Made by a program: the position numbers and the translations under genes
Notes under the pieces: model-generated
Databases searched by the model: none
What the model saw: only the letters and a program-made list of their open reading frames with translations
Told to the model about the DNA's origin: nothing
Assembly: GCA_910584395.1 (NCBI GenBank)
Contig: CAJUAS010000041.1
Location: 1-13,559, forward strand
Direction of reading: 5' to 3'
Source: an uncultured Oscillospiraceae bacterium
Lineage (GTDB): Bacteria > Bacillota > Clostridia > Oscillospirales > Oscillospiraceae
DNA length: 13,559 nucleotides
In this document: positions 1 through 5,910 of the stretch, piece by piece
Layout of the letters: each line of letters starts with the position of its first letter
Numbering within the stretch: the first letter of the stretch is position 1

Positions 1-55
1 GCACCAAGCCACGCCGTCCACGGCCCAGTCGCCGGTGTCCTCGCCGTCAGCGAAC
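1..55. repeat. 55-bp perfect direct repeat, copy A (SLH code of the sialidase)
   Basis: Identical base for base to 13404-13458, in the same orientation, within the third SLH repeat of the sialidase (ending at FADGEDTGDWAVDGVAWC). It begins at the window edge, so the identity may extend further left. Confidence 0.95.
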
Positions 56-3000
56 TGGTCAAGCGCCTTGGGATCGCCCTTGGCGTCCAGACCCGCCAGC
101 TTCGCGTAGCGGGCCAGCATCACGGCCAGCTCCTGCCGGGTGATGGCCCGGTCAGGGGCAAAAGCATCGTCGGACACGCCTGTGACAACGCCATTGTTCG
201 CGGCCCATGCCACCGCGTTGGCGTACCACGCGTTCTTGTCCACGTCGGCAAAGGCGGCCGCCGCCTGTTCCTCCGTTCCGGCCAGACGGTAGAGGACTTC
301 CGCCAAAGAGCTGCGCGTCATGGGAGCGGTGGGATCAAACTTGTTTTCGCCCACGCCCTTCACCAGACCCGCCGCCGCCACGGAGGACACCGCCTTGGCG
401 TACCACGCAGTTTGGGCCACGTCCACAAAGGAGACAGGCAGATCGGTCAGCGGCACATCCGGCTCTTTCAGATCTTCCTCGTCAGGCTTGCTGGGGGTGG
501 GACGGGACGAGCCGCCCCCGGAGCTGCTGCCGCCGGAAGATCCGCCGCTGCCGTTGCCGCCGGTGGTGGTGATGGCGCGGAAGGCCGCCACCAGCTCCAA
601 AGCGTGTTCAGGCATGACCTTGTCCTCGGGCATCCCAGTCCATCCGGTGAACACATATCCCGCCCGGACGGGATCGGTCATGGGCACGATGGTCTCGCCG
701 GGATAGTAGCTCTGGACGCCCAACAGCTCGCCTTGGACGGTGTAAGTGACCAAATAGCGGGTGAGGTTGCCCTCGCGAAGCTGTCCATAGACCTCCTGCG
801 CGGCGGCGTTGATCTGGGCCAGCGCCTCCTGCGCGGCGGTCTCATTGTCATACTCCCCTTCCAGCGCCAGAACGTCGGTGTAGTCCGCCTCGTCCATCTC
901 CGCAGTCTGGATCAGGGCCTTCAAGCCGTCGGCGGACACGGTGTAGGTGGTGGCGTCCGGGGTAATCACCCGGCCGTAGAGGCGGAGTTCAAACGCGGTG
1001 GTCTGCATCTTCCAACCGCCAGAGAAGGCCAGATAGTTTTCCCCGTTCTTAACGTGGTACACGCCGTTGCCTTGGTGGGCAATGGTGAACGGAACGCCGG
1101 TGTTGCCTAAGGCCAGCTGGCTGCCGCTGGCGGTGGCAGTCAGATATTTGTCGTCGGTCACGCTTTGGATAAAGTAAGAGCCATCCGTCTGCTTCACCAG
1201 CGTCCACAGATCATCTGTGGGCTGCCATCTGTCGTTGGCGTGATTGGCGTTCATGGCCTTGTCCCCATTCATGCTCGGGGTACAATGATTCGTTGCGCTT
1301 TTATCAGTGCCGTTGTGGAGAAGCCGGTCTCCGTTCTTGGCGTAAACAATGTACGGAACGTCATTGATCGTACCGTCCTCGTCCAGTACATACTGGGTAG
1401 TTCCCGGAGTGACTACGGTGGTGACGCTGTCTTCATACTCCTCAGGCAGGATCAGCTCCCCGCTCTCCGGCTGCACCAGCACAGAAATGGCGGCGGAACG
1501 GGTCAACACGCCCTTGGTGACCGACACGGTGACGGTGGCTCTGCCCGCACCCACGGCGGCGATGACACCGTCGGCCACGGTGACCACAGATTCCTCGGAG
1601 GACTTCCAGCTCACCTGCGCGTCCGCAGGGGAATACTCCACCTCCACAGTCCGGCTTTCGCCGAAGTCCATGTCAATGAGGGCGGCATCTACTGTGAGGG
1701 TCACGTCCTCGTCGGGCTTCTCCGCCGCAAAGAGCCAGTCCTCGCCCAGCAGGTCGGCGGCGGTGAACTTGACAAAGCGCATGGCCATAACGCCCTTGGG
1801 GTTGGTGGTGTCGTCTTGCTCGTACAGCACCGTGAAGCCCGCGTGATCGGGCAGCTGGGTCAGGCAGGAGTAGTTGTAGCGGTTGGGGAAGCGAACCGCG
1901 TCGTCGTTGAGCCATGTGACGGTCTGCCCCGCGTCGTCATTGAAGCAGCCGATGCGGATCACGCCGTTGCTGCGGCTATGCTCCCCGTTTTTGACCGCCC
2001 CCTTGGGATAGGAGGCCAAAATCAGGTTCTCGTAGACCGTGTTGTCCGGGCCGATCAACACGCCGTCCACATTGATGAAGGACACCATGCAGTTCCCACA
2101 GTAGGCAAGGGCGTTATCCAGCTTGGACTCACCCCATGTGACGCCGCCGTCGGTGCTGTCGGCGTACCGGATGTAGTTCTTGTCGTTCCGGGAGTACATC
2201 CGCAGATCGCCGTTGGGCAGATGGACGATCTGGGATTCGCTGGCCTTTCCGGTGGTATCGCCGACGTCGGTGCGTTCGCCGCGAACCCACGTCTTCCCGC
2301 CGTCGTCAGAATGGACGGTGCTGGCCCGCTCCTTCCCGGTGGCGTCGTCATAGAGCGCGAAGATGATCCGTTCCGTCTGCTTGCCGTTCACCGTCACGGT
2401 GGTGGTAGTCCCCCGGCCGGGGCACACGGCGGTGAACCGCTCACCGTCGTTCTTTACGTTCAGCATCTTCGGATCGCTCCACACCAAGCGGCCGCTCTCC
2501 CCGTCCACCTCGGCGCTGCGGGCGATGATGTAGAAGGTGCAGATCACCTTCCACTCCGACTGCATATAAAACACGTTGTTCTGAACATAGTGGTCGCTGT
2601 CTGTCTGGCGGCACAGCACAGGCTTCATGCCTGCATCCTCATAGTCGTACCAGAGATCCATGAAAATGTCCACATAGTAGCCGGTCTCCGCGCCGTCGCT
2701 GCGGGCGCAGATGGGGTACAGGCCAACCGTCTTGCCGTCCTTCTGGGCAGTCTCGGTGGGCTGGGCGTTCAGATCCACACAGTAGGTGTAGTCGGCGGCG
2801 TTGCCGGAGGCGTTCCCGCCCGCCGTGCCATGGCTGAGCAGCAGGCGGCCCTGCTCGTCAAAGCCAGTGTTGGAGACGGTCTTGTTTCCGCCGGCATTGC
2901 CGCCATAGGAGGGAAGCATATCCACCAGCATCCAGAGCTTCCCGCTGCCGTCCACCGTCAGGGCAGGGTCAATGAAGGAGGCGCTGCCCAGTTTGCCTTT

Positions 3001-4929
3001 GATGCCGTTCTGCCAATAGGTCGGGCCCTGAATGGGCGCAAAGTCGGCGAAGTAGTTGACGATCTCCCACTCCCAAGTCTCACCGCCGTCCTTGGAGACG
3101 GAGACGATGGTGTCCAGATTGTTGGGGGAGTCCTCGGTGTTGGGCCAGCGGGCGTCGGAGGCCGCCACGAGCCAGCCGTTGGGCAGGGTGACCAGAGCGG
3201 GGATACGGAAGTAGCTGCTGACTTCCTCATCGCTCATCGGGCCGTTGCTGCTTGTGCCGCTGAGCTTGTCATTGGGCATGGTGTATGTGCCTTCCGCGGG
3301 CTGGTTTGCCGGGGCGGCGGGCTTATCGGGGTCGGCCGGCGTGGGGGGATCGGGCTCGTCAGGGTCGGCACAGGTTGCGTAGAGGGTCAAAGAACCCACG
3401 CCGTTGTTCGCGAAGCGCACTTCGCTGTTGGCATCCTGAGGAAGCAGCCAGCTTGTGCCGTCCCAGAAAAACCATGCGGTGGGCAAGGTCTCAGAAACCA
3501 TCGTATGGCTGACGCTGGTCTCGTTGTTGAGCTGGGTTAGGTAATAGTCCAGAGCCTTGGCCGGGGTCACTGGGCAAACCCACTTGTAGTCCGTATACTT
3601 CCCGGTGTTGTTGGCCTGAATGTCCCCCACGGTGAAGGCGGCGGTCGCCGCATGACTCCACCAATGGTCGGTGCAGTCCGGGTCGTTGTCCACATGCTTC
3701 TCGCACAGCAACTCCACCTGATAGAGGGTAGAGTTGCCCACGGCGGGCTTGGCGGTGGGCTTGCCGGCGTCGGGATCGGGCTGTTCCGGTTGTTCCTCGG
3801 CGCAGGTGACGTAGACGGTCAGCGTCCCTTCGTGCTTGTCGTTGTTCTGGTTGAAGGTCACATTGGGGTCAGGCTGTTTGTCCCGCAGGAGCTGCCAGCC
3901 GTCCGTCGCGTTCCAATAGTAGTAGGCGGTGGGAATGGTCTCCTCGGTAGTGACCAGCCGGTGGCCGGCAGACTCGCCGTTGATGTTGGCAAGGCACTGC
4001 TCCAGCGTATAGGCGGGGGTCACCGGGCAGATGTAGGGGTACTGCTCGGCAGTGCCGTTGTCCAGATCGTTTTCCCGAACCTCGCCCACCTCGAATTGGT
4101 CGGCGGTGGTGCTACCCCAATTGGTCGTTTTAGGATAGCTCCAGTAGTGTTTGTCGGCATCGTCGCCCTTGTTGTCCTTTTCCTCGCACATGACCACCAC
4201 CTGATAGAGGTCGTTATTGACGTCGATGGTGGGCTTGCCCTCGGGCCGGGTAGGCCGCTCGGGAGGATCGGTGGGTTCTACCGGGTCGGGCTCCGTGGTG
4301 GTCGTCTCGATGACCACTTTGGCGACGTGGGCGTAAATGCTTCCCGTTGCGGGATAGAGGACATACCATGTGTTGGTGGCGGCAACCTTGGAAGCAATCA
4401 GGTACTTACCGCCACTCTGGACTTCGTCCAGTTCGGACAACCGGACATAGCCCGGAATATCACCAACAGTGGATTCCCCTTCATTTGCCTGACGGAACAG
4501 GGCAAAATCACTCTGTCCCGTTGTCACAAAGTCTCCGGTTTGATCAAAATACAGCTTGTTGATGTCGTTGTTGTAGAAGTAGAGGGCTTTGGTGCCCTTA
4601 AGCTGGAACCATGTTACGTCATTCTTGGTCACTACGGACAGGGTGACCGGTGTGCTGTCGGACTGGTTCGGATTTTTCGCCGAGCCGCCGGGTTTGAGAT
4701 ACAGATTCGCAATGGTGCTCTTGATCGTATAGACGTTATTGCTTTCTGTAAAGGTATACAGCGCGTTGCTCAGGTCCACCTTATCGCCGTTATAATTCTT
4801 GTCCGTACCCAGCTGGGCCTTGGCCTCAGAGGTACTCCCCGCCGCAAACGCCGTCAGGGGCAGACAGCCCACCAGCAGCACGGCGACCAGAAGCAGCGCC
4901 ATCCTCTGCTTCCATCTTTTCCGTTTCAT
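1..4929 (-). CDS. SLH-anchored GH33 exo-sialidase, NanI type (3' end outside window)
   Basis: Predicted extracellular neuraminidase releasing terminal sialic acids from glycoconjugates. 1643 codons are visible without a stop. ATG at 4929 is preferred over ATG at 4935 because AGGA lies 8 nt upstream of it. Architecture: signal peptide 1-29 (cleavage AFA|AG); trefoil-like region about 35-210; Pro-rich linker; two Cys-containing repeats (about 241-380 and 403-524); GH33 domain about 565-1065; Big_2 Ig-like domain 1073-1150; second trefoil-like region 1170-1322; FIVAR-like helical stretch about 1325-1385; InlB/Flg_new-type repeat about 1388-1450; Gly/Ser linker; three SLH repeats, the last cut by the edge. 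Catalytic set by alignment to the NanI pattern: Arg575 (FRIP), Asp600, Glu898, Arg914, Arg986, Tyr1020, Glu1037. Asp boxes: 612-619 (SKDGGETW), 874-881 (SDDGGKTW), 925-932 (STDGGVTW). Last gene of the putative operon. The family call is secure; linkage specificity, or an IT/trans-sialidase activity, cannot be read. Confidence 0.93.
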   Translation of the reverse strand, partial: MKRKRWKQRMALLLVAVLLVGCLPLTAFAAGSTSEAKAQLGTDKNYNGDKVDLSNALYTFTESNNVYTIKSTIANLYLKPGGSAKNPNQSDSTPVTLSVVTKNDVTWFQLKGTKALYFYNNDINKLYFDQTGDFVTTGQSDFALFRQANEGESTVGDIPGYVRLSELDEVQSGGKYLIASKVAATNTWYVLYPATGSIYAHVAKVVIETTTTEPDPVEPTDPPERPTRPEGKPTIDVNNDLYQVVVMCEEKDNKGDDADKHYWSYPKTTNWGSTTADQFEVGEVRENDLDNGTAEQYPYICPVTPAYTLEQCLANINGESAGHRLVTTEETIPTAYYYWNATDGWQLLRDKQPDPNVTFNQNNDKHEGTLTVYVTCAEEQPEQPDPDAGKPTAKPAVGNSTLYQVELLCEKHVDNDPDCTDHWWSHAATAAFTVGDIQANNTGKYTDYKWVCPVTPAKALDYYLTQLNNETSVSHTMVSETLPTAWFFWDGTSWLLPQDANSEVRFANNGVGSLTLYATCADPDEPDPPTPADPDKPAAPANQPAEGTYTMPNDKLSGTSSNGPMSDEEVSSYFRIPALVTLPNGWLVAASDARWPNTEDSPNNLDTIVSVSKDGGETWEWEIVNYFADFAPIQGPTYWQNGIKGKLGSASFIDPALTVDGSGKLWMLVDMLPSYGGNAGGNKTVSNTGFDEQGRLLLSHGTAGGNASGNAADYTYCVDLNAQPTETAQKDGKTVGLYPICARSDGAETGYYVDIFMDLWYDYEDAGMKPVLCRQTDSDHYVQNNVFYMQSEWKVICTFYIIARSAEVDGESGRLVWSDPKMLNVKNDGERFTAVCPGRGTTTTVTVNGKQTERIIFALYDDATGKERASTVHSDDGGKTWVRGERTDVGDTTGKASESQIVHLPNGDLRMYSRNDKNYIRYADSTDGGVTWGESKLDNALAYCGNCMVSFINVDGVLIGPDNTVYENLILASYPKGAVKNGEHSRSNGVIRIGCFNDDAGQTVTWLNDDAVRFPNRYNYSCLTQLPDHAGFTVLYEQDDTTNPKGVMAMRFVKFTAADLLGEDWLFAAEKPDEDVTLTVDAALIDMDFGESRTVEVEYSPADAQVSWKSSEESVVTVADGVIAAVGAGRATVTVSVTKGVLTRSAAISVLVQPESGELILPEEYEDSVTTVVTPGTTQYVLDEDGTINDVPYIVYAKNGDRLLHNGTDKSATNHCTPSMNGDKAMNANHANDRWQPTDDLWTLVKQTDGSYFIQSVTDDKYLTATASGSQLALGNTGVPFTIAHQGNGVYHVKNGENYLAFSGGWKMQTTAFELRLYGRVITPDATTYTVSADGLKALIQTAEMDEADYTDVLALEGEYDNETAAQEALAQINAAAQEVYGQLREGNLTRYLVTYTVQGELLGVQSYYPGETIVPMTDPVRAGYVFTGWTGMPEDKVMPEHALELVAAFRAITTTGGNGSGGSSGGSSSGGGSSRPTPSKPDEEDLKEPDVPLTDLPVSFVDVAQTAWYAKAVSSVAAAGLVKGVGENKFDPTAPMTRSSLAEVLYRLAGTEEQAAAAFADVDKNAWYANAVAWAANNGVVTGVSDDAFAPDRAITRQELAVMLARYAKLAGLDAKGDPKALDQFADGEDTGDWAVDGVAWC
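3358..3723 (-). repeat. Cys-module copy 2 in the sialidase (unrecognised domain)
   Basis: Residues about 403-524 of the sialidase. It repeats the landmarks of copy 1 in the same order: LYQVELLCEK, WVCPVTPA, PTAWFFW and LTLYATCADP. Cysteines are at 409, 419, 452 and 520. Three Cys positions (opening, central CPVTPA, closing) are shared between the copies, and each copy has one extra unmatched Cys. Copy 2 is shorter than copy 1 in the segment before CPVTPA. Confidence 0.7.
3790..4209 (-). repeat. Cys-module copy 1 in the sialidase (unrecognised domain)
   Basis: Residues about 241-380 of the sialidase. The copy opens with LYQVVVMCEE, has a central YICPVTPA motif, then an aromatic PTAYYYW segment, and closes with LTVYVTCAEE. 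Cysteines are at 248, 301, 312 and 376. It is bounded by Pro/Asp/Glu-rich linkers, so it is probably an independently folding module. I do not recognise the family. A ligand-binding or spacer role ahead of the catalytic domain is inference. Confidence 0.7.
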
Positions 4930-4937
4930 AGTCATCT

Positions 4938-4943
4938 TCCTTT
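4938..4943 (-). promoter_or_regulatory. Ribosome binding site that decides the sialidase start
   Basis: The minus strand reads AAAGGA here, 8 nt before ATG at 4929. The in-frame ATG at 4935 would leave almost no spacing, so the 4929 start is preferred. Confidence 0.65.
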
Positions 4944-4950
4944 CCCGTTT

Positions 4951-4975
4951 GGCCCTCCGCCCCTTCGGAGCGGCC
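4951..4975 (-). other. Intercistronic hairpin between the foldase relative and sialidase genes
   Basis: The 51-nt gap can fold on a GGCC/GGCC pair plus CTCCG/CGGAG, with one bulged base and a 6-nt loop. No U-tract follows and the sialidase RBS lies just downstream. It is therefore unlikely to be an efficient terminator. It may be an mRNA processing or stability element, or a translation-coupling structure. Confidence 0.5.
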
Positions 4976-4980
4976 CGTGT

Positions 4981-5880
4981 TCAGGTATTCAAGTCAAACT
5001 GCACAGGGTTGTTTTCCGCGATGGTGGCGTAAAGGCCGTCCAGCACCTCCGCGCGCAGCCATGCGTCCAGCGCGGCATCCCGCGCCTCGTCAAAGGCAGG
5101 CATTTGGGTGGCGGTCTCCACCAGTGTGACCCGCCGTTCCACTCCTTCCGGGGTCTGGTAGTCCATGAAGTCCCCCGGCTGGGCGGAGTACAGGAAATCA
5201 GAGAGCGTCCCGTCGCTGTTCTCCATGTTTCTCAGGGCGGCCCGCTCCGCCGTCACCGTTTCCCTTTCCCCGTTTTCCTCCACTTGGTAAGTAATGGATT
5301 CCAACTGCAAAAAAGCGTCGGAGTGGGCGTTAAAATAATCCTCCGCCTGCTCCTCCATCCCTTTGTCGACGTGATCCTTCATGTAGGTCACGATGGCCGC
5401 GTCCAAGTCGGCCTCCACATAGCGAAAATAGCTGTCCGGCGTAAAGCTGGTCACGCCGTATACCGTCTGCCCGTCGGCCACCTTGGCGGCGCGGATGGTG
5501 TTTTCCTGTTCCGTCCGCAGCTTCATGGCGGCGTAGTCAAAGGGGTCGCACAGCCCCATGCGGCTGCCAAGGTAGAACTTGGCGTTCACCCGGTTGATAT
5601 ACGCTTTGGTGTACGTGTCCGCGTCCTCATCGGCCGGGCGGCTGTCCTCCGCGATCTCGCGGAAGAAGTCATACTCCTCTTGGCCCACGGTTCGGGAATA
5701 GCCCCGGTAGGCGGCCAGTTCTTTCATGAGCCCGCCGGAGGGGGAGTTCTCTCCCCCTCCGTGCAGAACCACCGCAAGGAGGACGGCTGCGGTCACCGCC
5801 GCCGCGCCGATCAGAACCCAGCGCAGGAGCTTCCTGCGGGGCAGTGGCTTTGGATCGGGCTTTCCCTTTTTGTTTGCCAT
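4981..5880 (-). CDS. Membrane-anchored PrsA/SurA-like foldase relative
   Basis: 299 aa. A basic N-terminus (1-20) is followed by one transmembrane segment (about 21-39) and no lipobox Cys, so the bulk (about 45-299) should be extracytoplasmic and tethered. The region about 85-160 resembles the SurA_N-like chaperone domain. The stretch around YFNAHSDAF and the C-terminal part, with a GDFMDYQTPEG segment and a closing helix ending NPVQFD, resemble the frame of a parvulin domain. I cannot identify the usual parvulin active-site histidines, so catalysis is doubtful. It sits 30 nt after the beta-helix gene and 51 nt before the sialidase gene, and the upstream RBS is weak (GAGAGGG). The context suggests a chaperone for the large exoproteins made by the operon. 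That role, and the family call itself, are inference from pattern similarity; it could be an unrelated anchored protein. Confidence 0.55.
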   Translation of the reverse strand: MANKKGKPDPKPLPRRKLLRWVLIGAAAVTAAVLLAVVLHGGGENSPSGGLMKELAAYRGYSRTVGQEEYDFFREIAEDSRPADEDADTYTKAYINRVNAKFYLGSRMGLCDPFDYAAMKLRTEQENTIRAAKVADGQTVYGVTSFTPDSYFRYVEADLDAAIVTYMKDHVDKGMEEQAEDYFNAHSDAFLQLESITYQVEENGERETVTAERAALRNMENSDGTLSDFLYSAQPGDFMDYQTPEGVERRVTLVETATQMPAFDEARDAALDAWLRAEVLDGLYATIAENNPVQFDLNT

Positions 5881-5910
5881 AGCGCGCCCTCTCTTTCGGC
5901 GGTATCAGGT

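Noticed and set aside
1681..2351. Minus-strand frames 1673-1915 and 2055-2351, shifted relative to the sialidase
   Set aside because: Arg/Pro-rich shadows. The catalytic residues from 574 to 1037 all fall in one uninterrupted frame, so there is no frameshift.
1165..3540. Plus-strand open frame (791 codons) opposite the sialidase catalytic region
   Set aside because: The opposite strand encodes the FRIP motif and three Asp boxes. This frame is a by-product of codon bias.
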